A DNA stretch of 5,535 nucleotides, taken from the NCBI GenBank assembly GCA_028699365.1, contig JAQVUQ010000203.1, forward strand, positions 1-5,535, written 5' to 3'. This document shows positions 1 through 4,105 of the stretch, in pieces (positions within the stretch are counted from its first letter, which is position 1; each line of letters begins with the position of its first letter). The position numbers were made by a program, and so were the translations under genes. The notes below the pieces were generated by a model. That model ran no database searches. It was not told the origin of the DNA and saw only the letters and a list, made by a program, of their open reading frames with translations. The DNA is from UBA5359 sp028699365 [NCBI: bacterium]. Its GTDB lineage: Bacteria; UBP13; UBA5359.

Positions 1-265
1 ATTCATCTGCAAACAGGATCGTCGTGACGGACCTGTCCCATTCAGTTATGATATACAGCTTTCCTTTACTCGTCTTATATGATGCCAGGATCCTCTCGCC
101 TACCTTCAAAGCCTCTTCATTCAGATCTATATCCTCCTGGCATAGATCTCCCCAATCCTGAACGAGATATCTAAAGAATGCATCTTGAACCTCAAGCCCA
201 AACTTAGGACTTTCTTCTATCCCAGCAGCAATACCAGCTGTCATATACAATTGACCTAACTGCAT
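1..265 (-). CDS. Conserved hypothetical protein, 5' part of gene (runs off window)
   Basis: The reverse strand reads from an ATG preceded by a GGGGGTG ribosome site and stays open for 88 codons to the window edge, so only the N-terminal part is seen. It begins MQLGQLYMTAGIAAGI and contains DWGDLCQEDIDLNEEAL, ERILASYKTSKGKLYIITEWDRS and TTILFADE. I recognise this pattern (GDWGDLCEED, then IITE.DRS.TTVLFP) as a small soluble protein of roughly 90-110 residues common in Firmicutes plasmids, integrative elements and phages. Databases often label it 'type I restriction endonuclease subunit M', but nothing here resembles a methyltransferase: there is no SAM-binding or NPPY motif. Its function is unknown. 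Only a few residues should be missing beyond the edge. It is transcribed away from the DUF6431 cassette. The family match is from memory. Confidence 0.75.
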   Translation of the reverse strand, partial: MQLGQLYMTAGIAAGIEESPKFGLEVQDAFFRYLVQDWGDLCQEDIDLNEEALKVGERILASYKTSKGKLYIITEWDRSVTTILFADE

Positions 266-291
266 ATCGTCACCCCCAGACTTTTGCGACT

Positions 292-321
292 ATAATATCT
301 CGATGAGATGTCTTCCGTAAA
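292..321 (-). promoter_or_regulatory. Possible promoter of the leftmost minus-strand gene
   Basis: On the reverse strand a TATTAT -10 candidate lies 26 bases upstream of the leftmost gene's start codon. A weak TTTACG -35 lies 18 bases further upstream and abuts the left inverted repeat of the DUF6431 cassette. The -35 is poor, so this is only a candidate. The same AT-rich patch reads TATAAT on the plus strand, but no -35 is found at a suitable distance there. Confidence 0.3.
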
Positions 322-340
322 GGCAAAGCAGGTGGGTACA
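322..340 (+). repeat. Left terminal inverted repeat, 19 bp
   Basis: The sequence GGCAAAGCAGGTGGGTACA matches the reverse complement of 758-776 at 17 of 19 positions. Its last bases, with the next two, create a TACAAT that could act as a -10 box reading into the cassette, although there is no good -35 upstream. No second tandem copy is visible on this side. Confidence 0.7.
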
Positions 341-357
341 ATCGGCTGAAAAAGACC

Positions 358-406
358 AAACCCCCTTTTGATTTATGCTCTAAGCATAACGAAAGGAGGT
401 TTTTTT
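358..406 (+). promoter_or_regulatory. Terminator-like hairpin that buries the ribosome site of the DUF6431 gene
   Basis: AAACCCCCTTT pairs with AAAGGAGGTTT (one C-A mismatch) and continues through TG/CG and, after a two-base bulge, TTATGC/GCATAA around a TCTAA loop, giving about 19 base pairs. The 3' arm contains the AGGAGG ribosome site, and a run of seven T follows it up to the ATG. The structure can therefore act both as an intrinsic terminator and as a fold that hides the ribosome site in read-through transcripts. Analogous fold-back control of transposase genes is known in IS10 and IS50. Confidence 0.6.
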
Positions 407-742
407 ATGATCATTATTAGAAATTACCGGCTTGATTATGACAGTGGGAGAGGTCTTTACATTGTCCATAGCAATCAAGCACCAATGTGTCCGGACTGCG
501 GGGAGCTGCTTTCCGGATATGATTCAAGACGCCGGCGCGTGATAGGAAGTGACGGCAAAGCTTATTACTTCCGGCTGCGCCGTCTTAGGTGTTCATCATG
601 CGGCCATCTCCATCTGGAGATCCCGGATATTATCGCACCTGGGAAGCACTACTCGGCCGAAGTGATCCGGCAGGCCCGCTCCGGCAGAGATGAAGCATGC
701 CCGGCAGATGACTCGACGATCCGGCGCTGGAAGAAAAAATAA
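407..742 (+). CDS. DUF6431 zinc-ribbon protein of a transposon-like cassette
   Basis: This 111-residue soluble protein has two CxxC pairs (Cys28/Cys31 and Cys62/Cys65) forming a probable zinc ribbon. It also has the family signature YFRLRRLRCSSCGHLH.EIPD..APGKHYSAEVI and a C-terminal basic STIRRWKKK tail. I recognise this as DUF6431. My recollection, not checked, is that such proteins are encoded upstream of a DDE transposase in clostridial transposons, which would suggest DNA binding or transposition help. I chose the ATG directly after AAAGGAGGTTTTTTT. An upstream in-frame TTG lies inside the hairpin and has no ribosome site. The gene is arginine-rich and looks more GC-rich than the AT-rich flanks. 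No transposase gene follows; the gene ends at the right inverted repeat. The C-terminal region between KHY and RRWKKK may be shorter than in full-length relatives. Confidence 0.75.
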   Translation: MIIIRNYRLDYDSGRGLYIVHSNQAPMCPDCGELLSGYDSRRRRVIGSDGKAYYFRLRRLRCSSCGHLHLEIPDIIAPGKHYSAEVIRQARSGRDEACPADDSTIRRWKKK

Positions 743-776
743 CCCACCCGGTTTGCCTGTACCCACCTGACTTGCC
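741..776 (-). repeat. Right end: two tandem copies of the terminal repeat
   Basis: Read on the minus strand, this is GGCAAGTCAGGTGGGTACA followed immediately by GGCAAACCGGGTGGGTT. Both fit the pattern GGCAAnnCrGGTGGGT shared with the left end. Back-to-back copies of one short motif are typical of transposase-binding arrays. The inner copy begins one base into the TAA stop codon of the DUF6431 gene, so the coding region uses all the space available between the repeats. Confidence 0.65.
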
Positions 777-818
777 GCTGTATTCTTTACCTATCATCTA
801 ACAGAAGGAGGGATTGTT

Positions 819-1358
819 ATAAAAAGTGCTTTTATTGTAGCCGCTGCCTGTCTTTTAACGGCCGGTGTAGTTCTGGGAGCTATTGCATTTGGTATCAACC
901 TAAAAGATAGCAGCGGCAGCTCCGTATCATCCGATACTATTTCGGACGCTGCGGCCGTCTCCGCTGAAACCGGACCGGATGTGCTCATGGATCCGGCACA
1001 GGTAAGTCCAGAAGAAATGACAGAGTCTAATCAGGCTGCCAATTCTTCCGGCAATATTATTATCCCTGGCTTTGCGCAGCTCACATTCAAAGCAGGAGCC
1101 AAAGAACAAAACGTGCAGCTTTATAATCCGAAAGACAACAACTGCTATTTCATAATTTCTATTCTGCTGGCCGATAACACAGAGCTCTTTCAATCTGAAT
1201 TATTAGCCCCAGGATCTTCATTGACTAAGATTAAACTATCAAAGACTCCTAAGCCAGGAATTTATGATGCCGTACTGCGCTATTCTTGCTTTGATATGGA
1301 AACGCTGAAAGGCTTGAATGGCGCAAATACTAAATTTATTTTGGAGGTAGTAGAATGA
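819..1358 (+). CDS. Membrane-anchored extracellular protein with apparent ATA start codon
   Basis: The frame encodes about 179 residues: a short N-terminus, one hydrophobic segment (SAFIVAACLLTAGVVLGAIAFGI, about residues 3-25), a Ser/Asp-rich linker, then a globular domain starting near NIIIPGFAQLTFKAG and ending ILEVVE. This domain (IPG.. then LYNP.DN..YF, L..SELL.PG....I.LS....PG.YDAVL) resembles small surface proteins of Lachnospiraceae that read IPGWG.I.IP...E..V.FYNPE. It is probably a beta-sandwich held outside the membrane. Start choice: AGAAGGAGGG lies six bases before ATA, exactly where ATG is expected. No ATG, GTG or TTG occurs in frame until GTG at 981, which would delete the whole membrane anchor. 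Either ATA is used, or the start was lost by mutation and the gene is impaired. The stop overlaps the next start (ATGA), so the two are translationally coupled. Function is unknown. Confidence 0.65.
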   Translation: MKSAFIVAAACLLTAGVVLGAIAFGINLKDSSGSSVSSDTISDAAAVSAETGPDVLMDPAQVSPEEMTESNQAANSSGNIIIPGFAQLTFKAGAKEQNVQLYNPKDNNCYFIISILLADNTELFQSELLAPGSSLTKIKLSKTPKPGIYDAVLRYSCFDMETLKGLNGANTKFILEVVE

Positions 1359-1903
1359 GAAAACGAATATTCGCTTTTGCTTTAGCTATCTGCCTGCTAT
1401 GTGGAACTATCCCAATGTCGGCATATGCTGCTTCTTCAACGGGATCAACAACTGTCTATTATACTGTGGATTCATCCTATGAGGTAGTAATTCCATCAAC
1501 AATTAACCTTAACGAGGAAGATGGATTTCAATTCAGTGCTACAAGTTGTGTTCTGCCATCTGGGAAAGTATTATATGTCGCTGTTGATAGTGCAAAAACT
1601 TACACAGATGGCGGAGTCAACTTCCATCTTTTCAATGATAAGGGCACTGAAGACGAGAGTAGGATCTCTTGCCTGCTTCGAGTTTCATCCTCAGAGGAAG
1701 ATAGTAGTTATACAGACGTTAGCGGGACAGTAGGGGCAAGCCAGATTGTTGCTGTATTTGGGGATGGAAATTTAAATCCCATACTTAGAGGATACATGCG
1801 CTTCGCCTTGTCGGCATCGAATGCGCCAGCAGGTACATATACAGGACAAATTTATTTTAACATCTATCTTGATGATGCCTCCCATTACACAGAGAATAGC
1901 TAA
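1355..1903 (+). CDS. Secreted beta-rich surface protein with signal peptide
   Basis: This 182-residue protein has a classic Sec signal peptide: MRKR, a hydrophobic core (FAFALAICLLCG) and an SAYA-A signal peptidase I site near residue 25. The mature part is rich in Ser, Thr, Tyr and Asp and beta-prone. It opens with TVYYTVDSSYEVVIPSTINLN and closes with PAGTYTGQIYFNIYLDD. That layout resembles WxL-like or pilin-like secreted modules of Gram-positive accessory elements (..YTVTIPSTI.. to ..AGTYTGTVTF.I). No LPXTG motif, lipobox or C-terminal membrane anchor is visible, so it should be released or held by a partner. The membrane-anchored protein encoded just upstream is the obvious candidate, because the two genes overlap by ATGA. 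A role in adhesion or surface coating is inference only. Confidence 0.7.
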   Translation: MRKRIFAFALAICLLCGTIPMSAYAASSTGSTTVYYTVDSSYEVVIPSTINLNEEDGFQFSATSCVLPSGKVLYVAVDSAKTYTDGGVNFHLFNDKGTEDESRISCLLRVSSSEEDSSYTDVSGTVGASQIVAVFGDGNLNPILRGYMRFALSASNAPAGTYTGQIYFNIYLDDASHYTENS

Positions 1904-1916
1904 ATGTTGTTTCGCC

Positions 1917-2171
1917 ATGATTAAAATAAGACTATCCGTCCTCCTGGGTGAGCGCCGGATGACACAGGCGGATCTCGCCAGGATCACGAAGATAAGACCC
2001 TCGACAATAAATGAGCTTTACCATGAGCTGACTGACAGGATCAACCTGGAGCACCTTGATCTGATATGTGAGGCCCTGGACTGTGAGCTGCAGGATCTCA
2101 TTGTAAGAGTGCCGAACCAAATACCGAAGATAGAAATGAACCGATCCGGCCATCGAAAGAGCACAGAATAG
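1917..2171 (+). CDS. Small Cro/CI-type helix-turn-helix regulator (HTH_26-like)
   Basis: The 84-residue protein starts MIKIRLSVLLGERRMTQADLARITKIRPSTINELYHEL. The helix-turn-helix covers about residues 16-37, and a second helical half follows (INLEHLDLICEALDCELQDLIVRVPNQ), the arrangement of compact single-domain XRE/HTH_26 regulators. A reading from further upstream would overlap the secreted-protein gene with an unrelated sequence, so I chose the ATG 13 bases after that gene's stop. No ribosome site precedes it, so translation may depend on ribosomes finishing the upstream gene. It lies in the same direction as the surface-protein pair and may regulate it, or act on element functions elsewhere. 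Its target cannot be told from the sequence. A bidirectional-looking terminator lies just downstream. Confidence 0.75.
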   Translation: MIKIRLSVLLGERRMTQADLARITKIRPSTINELYHELTDRINLEHLDLICEALDCELQDLIVRVPNQIPKIEMNRSGHRKSTE

Positions 2172-2191
2172 AAAGCTGCCAAACAAAGATT

Positions 2192-2224
2192 AAAGCACCG
2201 GCATTTTGGTACCGGTGCTTTTCT
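2192..2224 (+). terminator. Terminator between convergent genes
   Basis: AAAGCACCGG and CCGGTGCTTT form a perfect 10-bp stem around a 10-base loop, ending TTTTCT on the plus strand and TTTAATCTTT on the minus strand. It separates the plus-strand HTH gene from the minus-strand repressor gene, whose stop codon overlaps its right edge. It can plausibly serve both directions, with the plus direction stronger. Confidence 0.8.
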
Positions 2225-2436
2225 CATATCTTTGTGCCATCGGGAAATTCGAATGATGCCGGGATATAGATAGCGCCGAGGGCAGCAGCCATCTTCTCCA
2301 ATTCTTCATCAGTAAACGTATCCCGTTTTATTTTCTGATTGAAGTTTGACGGCGACATTCCTATAGCGCGGGCAAGAGCTGCTTGGCTGATGCCCATATA
2401 AGCCAGTGCCATATTTATTTTTTGCTCCATTTTCAT
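2224..2436 (-). CDS. Cro/CI-family repressor of the divergent operon
   Basis: The 70-residue protein MKMEQKINMALAYMGISQAALARAIGMSPSNFNQKIKRDTF... contains a helix-turn-helix at about residues 17-37 and ends FEFPDGTKI. I recognise this tail from a small XRE regulator family in clostridial elements. A longer reading with about 30 extra residues is open upstream but lies over the promoter and is rejected. Three ATG codons crowd the start; the second sits seven bases after AGGAGG and is taken as real. The gene is transcribed away from a four-gene small operon, with a near-consensus promoter of its own facing the operon's promoter. It is therefore likely the autoregulated master repressor of this switch. 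No separate dimerisation or protease-sensitive domain is present, so a RecA-cleavage mode is unlikely. Confidence 0.85.
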   Translation of the reverse strand: MKMEQKINMALAYMGISQAALARAIGMSPSNFNQKIKRDTFTDEELEKMAAALGAIYIPASFEFPDGTKI

Positions 2437-2461
2437 ACGCATACCTCCTAACCTGTTTTCA

Positions 2462-2490
2462 AGTATACCATTCAAGAAAACTGTTGTCAA
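2462..2490 (-). promoter_or_regulatory. Sigma-A promoter of the repressor gene
   Basis: On the minus strand, a perfect TTGACA is followed by 17 bases and TATACT, and the AGGAGG ribosome site of the repressor gene follows closely. The -35 element continues as TTGACAACA, the same extended sequence seen at the opposing promoter. Confidence 0.85.
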
Positions 2491-2573
2491 TTTATTGCTA
2501 AATGATATATAGCGTTTAAGTAACAATATTCAGCAAACAATTAACATTTTACTTGACAACATTTAGCGAATAC
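2491..2573. promoter_or_regulatory. Operator region with repeated repressor-type sites
   Basis: Three related sites fit CATTTAGCrAATA. CATTTAGCAATAAA reads on the minus strand just upstream of the repressor's -35. GTTTGCTGAATATT reads on the minus strand in the middle (2525-2538). CATTTAGCGAATAC reads on the plus strand inside the spacer of the operon promoter (2560-2573). A dyad, GCTAAAT-GAT-ATATAGC, overlaps the first site. Sites inside and beside promoters suggest direct repression and autoregulation by the adjacent Cro/CI protein. That the repressor binds them is inference. Confidence 0.55.
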
Positions 2574-2581
2574 TGTATATT
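2553..2581 (+). promoter_or_regulatory. Sigma-A promoter of the small-gene operon
   Basis: A perfect TTGACA and TATATT are separated by exactly 17 bases, and the AAGGAGG ribosome site of the first operon gene follows about 20 bases downstream. An operator-like CATTTAGCGAATAC lies in the spacer, so a bound repressor would block RNA polymerase. Confidence 0.9.
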
Positions 2582-2612
2582 GTAGCTATAAAACAGTAAG
2601 GAGGCGCGAAAA

Positions 2613-2843
2613 ATGTCAAGTTACAAAATCTATCTTACGAAATCTAGCGAAGTCGCTCATCTTCTGGCCCGGGCCCGTGGCGAGTTCAAGACAGAAGATC
2701 TTATCGGCGTAAGCGTCGGTGCTGCCGGCAACGATGCAAAAATCCCGGCAATCTACCACGGTCAAAGATACTTCTACTGTGCAGTTGAGTATGAAAGCAA
2801 GGATTACATTGATGCCCCGGCTTATGAGCTGATCATCTGCTAA
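2613..2843 (+). CDS. Hypothetical protein, first gene of repressed operon
   Basis: This 76-residue soluble protein, MSSYKIYLTKSSEVAHLLARARGEFKTEDLIG..., is preceded by AAGGAGG at good spacing and by the strong regulated promoter. I do not recognise the family. The sequence alternates short beta-like strands (YKIYLTK, IPAIYHGQRYFYCAVEY) with one helix (EVAHLLARARGEF), and ends YELIIC. There is no signal peptide, membrane segment or cysteine metal site. As the first gene under the Cro/CI switch it occupies the usual place of an early-expressed accessory gene, for example an antirepressor, excision helper or host-interaction protein. That is position only, not evidence of function. Confidence 0.75.
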   Translation: MSSYKIYLTKSSEVAHLLARARGEFKTEDLIGVSVGAAGNDAKIPAIYHGQRYFYCAVEYESKDYIDAPAYELIIC

Positions 2844-2868
2844 GGGTAAAGAGAGAAAGGAGTAAATC

Positions 2869-3129
2869 ATGAAAACTATTACACTGACAGGTGAACAGGC
2901 AAACCTCCTGGCAATTTATATTACAATGACCACAAACTATCGTAAAAGAGAAACTGAAGCCTGCCGGGAGCTGGGCGAGGAAAAGAATGATGAAGGGATG
3001 CTGCGATATCCGAACATGGCAGCAAATGCCAACTGGTGGGAGAAAGCTAATACCAGGCTTGAAGAGATCAAGGAAATCATTGATAAGGCTCCATACAGCG
3101 ATGAACGACTTTTCCCACTTATGCCTTAA
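2869..3129 (+). CDS. Small hypothetical protein, second gene of operon
   Basis: The 86-residue protein MKTITLTGEQANLLAIYITMTTNYRKRETEACREL... has an AAAGGAG ribosome site and starts 25 bases after the preceding stop, so it belongs to the same transcript. It is predicted mostly helical: a first helix after TGEQANLL, a charged RKRETEACRELGEEK helix, then ANANWWEKANTRLEEIKEIIDKA. The opening 'TLTGEQANLL..YI' resembles many short, uncharacterised phage and element proteins, but I cannot name a family. There is no transmembrane or export signal. The acidic and basic residues are evenly mixed, which does not favour strong DNA binding. Confidence 0.75.
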   Translation: MKTITLTGEQANLLAIYITMTTNYRKRETEACRELGEEKNDEGMLRYPNMAANANWWEKANTRLEEIKEIIDKAPYSDERLFPLMP

Positions 3130-3140
3130 GGGCTAGGCCA

Positions 3141-3199
3141 GCACGGAGAATGCCCGTGCCCCGGAGCAATCCGGGCCGCTCAACCTGGACCATACCAGG
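3141..3199 (+). promoter_or_regulatory. Triple-hairpin leader upstream of ydbC
   Basis: Three hairpins follow one another in the 91-base gap before ydbC: GCACGG/CCGTGC (7-base loop), directly adjoining CCCGG/CCGGG (6-base loop), and after eight bases CCTGG/CCAGG (6-base loop). No T-run follows any of them, so they are not simple terminators. The last ends about ten bases before the GGAGGT ribosome site. Possible roles are transcript processing or stability within the operon, or translational control of ydbC. Confidence 0.5.
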
Positions 3200-3220
3200 A
3201 ATATGATTGGAGGTAATGAA

Positions 3221-3439
3221 ATGGCAGAAATTAAGTATGAAATCAAAGAGAGCCTGGGTGTTCTGTCAGAGAACGCGAAGGGATGGACCAAGGAACTTAA
3301 CCTGGTTAGCTGGAATGACCGCGAGCCCAAGTATGACCTGCGTGACTGGAACGAAACCCATGAGAAGATGGGCAAGGGGTTAACCCTCACGAAGGACGAG
3401 CTTCTCAAGCTGCGGGAGATCCTTAATGCCATACGATAA
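3221..3439 (+). CDS. ydbC: YdbC-family PC4-like single-stranded nucleic-acid-binding protein
   Basis: The 72-residue protein MAEIKYEIKESLGVLSENAKGWTKELNLVSWNDREPKYDLRDWNETHEKMGKGLTLTKDEL... matches the bacterial YdbC family of the PC4 (transcription coactivator p15) fold. The key pattern is GW.KELN.VSWN...PKYD.R.W (residues 21-43), then MGKG.TLT..EL and a C-terminal helix. Lactococcal YdbC forms a dimer that binds single-stranded DNA with little sequence preference, so this product probably coats single-stranded DNA in the cytoplasm during element replication, transfer or recombination. I chose the ATG six bases after GGAGGT. An in-frame ATG six codons earlier lies before that ribosome site. 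The length is typical of the family. It is the third gene of the repressor-controlled operon, behind a hairpin-rich leader. Confidence 0.85.
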   Translation: MAEIKYEIKESLGVLSENAKGWTKELNLVSWNDREPKYDLRDWNETHEKMGKGLTLTKDELLKLREILNAIR

Positions 3440-3468
3440 ATAAAGCTGATAGAAAGGAGAGGGTAAAC

Positions 3469-3642
3469 ATGAACCAAAACGTAAAGATGCAAGAAAAGGT
3501 AATCCGTATTGACTATTCAGAAATGTATTCAGAGAATGAGGTAGCACAATTATTTAGCTGTCTCTCCACGGAGACCCAGGACGAGCTTCTCAGTGTAATG
3601 CGTGAGATGGTAGCCAAGAATAAGGATGCTCAGAATAAGTAA
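3469..3642 (+). CDS. 57-residue hypothetical protein, last gene of operon
   Basis: A short frame, MNQNVKMQEKVIRIDYSEMYSENEVAQLFSCLSTETQDELLSVMREMVAKNKDAQNK, starts seven bases after an AAAGGAGAGG ribosome site and 29 bases after the ydbC stop. Its codons look like those of the neighbouring genes. The body is predicted helical, with an amphipathic STETQDELLSVMREMV segment, which suggests a small protein-protein interaction module. It has no recognised family, no membrane segment and no metal site. It is followed at once by a good terminator, which fits its being the final gene of the operon. It is easily missed by length cut-offs. Coding status is likely because of the ribosome site and position. 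Confidence 0.7.
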   Translation: MNQNVKMQEKVIRIDYSEMYSENEVAQLFSCLSTETQDELLSVMREMVAKNKDAQNK

Positions 3643-3667
3643 AAGAGGGAAAGCCGACTCGCAATTG

Positions 3668-3708
3668 ATACGAGGCTCTAATTTCGTTTTAGAGCTTCGT
3701 ATTTATTT
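3668..3708 (+). terminator. Rho-independent terminator of the small-gene operon
   Basis: ATACGAGGCTCTAA pairs with TTAGAGCTTCGTAT over 14 base pairs (one G-U) around the loop TTTCGTT, and is followed by TTTATTT. It lies 26 bases after the last operon gene. Confidence 0.8.
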
Positions 3709-3810
3709 GGGCATGTGTTTACACGTTAAGACAAAATAAAACTCTTTACAGCCTGTTGCAACTTCTTTAACGGACAATCATAGACTATGGATAGGGCCGC
3801 GTATATCAAA

Positions 3811-3840
3811 TTGACTTCTTGTATATACTTAGGATATACT
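3811..3840 (+). promoter_or_regulatory. mazEF promoter with overlapping direct repeats
   Basis: TTGACT and TATACT are separated by 18 bases and lie just upstream of the AAAGGAGGG ribosome site of mazE. ATATACT occurs twice, starting at 3823 and 3834, 11 bases apart (about one helical turn), covering the spacer and the -10 box. A further GTATAT lies at 3801. Such repeats over the core promoter are a reasonable binding site for the AbrB-type antitoxin and its complex with the toxin, giving the usual autorepression of these operons. Binding is inferred. Confidence 0.7.
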
Positions 3841-3862
3841 ATAAACAAAAGGAGGGATCAGC

Positions 3863-4105
3863 ATGTACACCACTATTCAGAAATGGGGCAATAGCCAAGG
3901 GATCAGATTACCAAAGCAACTCCTGGAAGCTTTAGATCTCCGCGAGAGTGACAGAGTTGAGATAGACCGTCAGCAGGATGCTATTATCATCCGTAAAGCC
4001 GGCATGAGACACAGGACATTGGAGGAACGTCTGGCCGGATTCAAAGGACCTTATGAATTCTCCGAATGGGATACCGGAGCTCCTGTCGGAAATGAGGTGT
4101 TGTAA
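3863..4105 (+). CDS. mazE: MazE-type antitoxin (AbrB/SpoVT fold)
   Basis: The 80-residue protein opens with MYTTIQKWGNSQGIRLPKQLLEALDLRESDRVEI..., the swapped-hairpin AbrB/MazE DNA-binding domain (residues 1-46, with the hallmark KWGNSQGIRLPK). The C-terminal part, RTLEERLAGFKGPYEFSEWDTGAPVGNEVL, is the flexible toxin-binding tail, and 'APVGNEV' is typical of MazE/PemI tails. It neutralises the MazF ribonuclease encoded next and, with it, should repress the promoter upstream. The start ATG is set by AAAGGAGGG and is the only good choice. Its stop codon overlaps the mazF start (TAATG), which keeps synthesis of the two coupled. The length is normal and nothing looks damaged. Confidence 0.92.
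   Translation: MYTTIQKWGNSQGIRLPKQLLEALDLRESDRVEIDRQQDAIIIRKAGMRHRTLEERLAGFKGPYEFSEWDTGAPVGNEVL

Larger units (their letters stand above)
322..776 (+). mobile_element. Inverted-repeat-bounded cassette carrying a single DUF6431 gene
   Basis: The 455-bp segment is framed by GGCAAAGCAGGTGGGTACA on the left and, inverted, GGCAAGTCAGGTGGGTACA on the right (17 of 19 identical). A further related copy sits directly inside the right one. The only gene between them is a DUF6431 zinc-ribbon protein, whose stop codon touches the inner right copy. Two tandem binding-site-like repeats at one end recall the multi-site ends of Mu/Tn7/Tn552-type transposons, but no DDE transposase or ATPase is present. I infer a non-autonomous or internally deleted relative of a larger transposon. 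I could not find a target-site duplication, so the true ends may lie a few bases outside the repeats. Confidence 0.6.

Noticed and set aside
368-406. Longer reading of the DUF6431 gene from an upstream TTG
   Set aside because: The TTG lies in the left arm of the hairpin with no ribosome site; ATG at 407 directly follows AAAGGAGG and gives the family-like N-terminus.
300-800. Target-site duplication flanking the DUF6431 cassette
   Set aside because: I compared the bases outside the repeats on both sides and found no convincing direct repeat; the true element ends may differ.
927-1193. Minus-strand frame opposite the membrane-anchored protein gene
   Set aside because: It has no ribosome site, an improbable composition, and lies wholly over a better plus-strand frame.
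1521-1733. Plus-strand frame inside the secreted-protein gene
   Set aside because: It is an out-of-frame shadow of a gene with a clear signal peptide, and has no ribosome site.
1932-2227. Two minus-strand frames opposite the HTH gene
   Set aside because: They cover the HTH coding sequence and the terminator, and their compositions are not protein-like.
2437-2526. Longer N-terminus for the Cro/CI repressor
   Set aside because: The extension lies upstream of the AGGAGG site and across the repressor's own promoter.
3133-3492. 119-codon minus-strand frame across the ydbC region
   Set aside because: It is a shadow of ydbC and its hairpin leader, Ser/Arg/Leu-rich, and without a ribosome site.
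3755-3762. GTTGCAAC palindrome upstream of mazEF
   Set aside because: It is only eight bases long, lies outside the promoter and is not repeated; it is expected often enough by chance.
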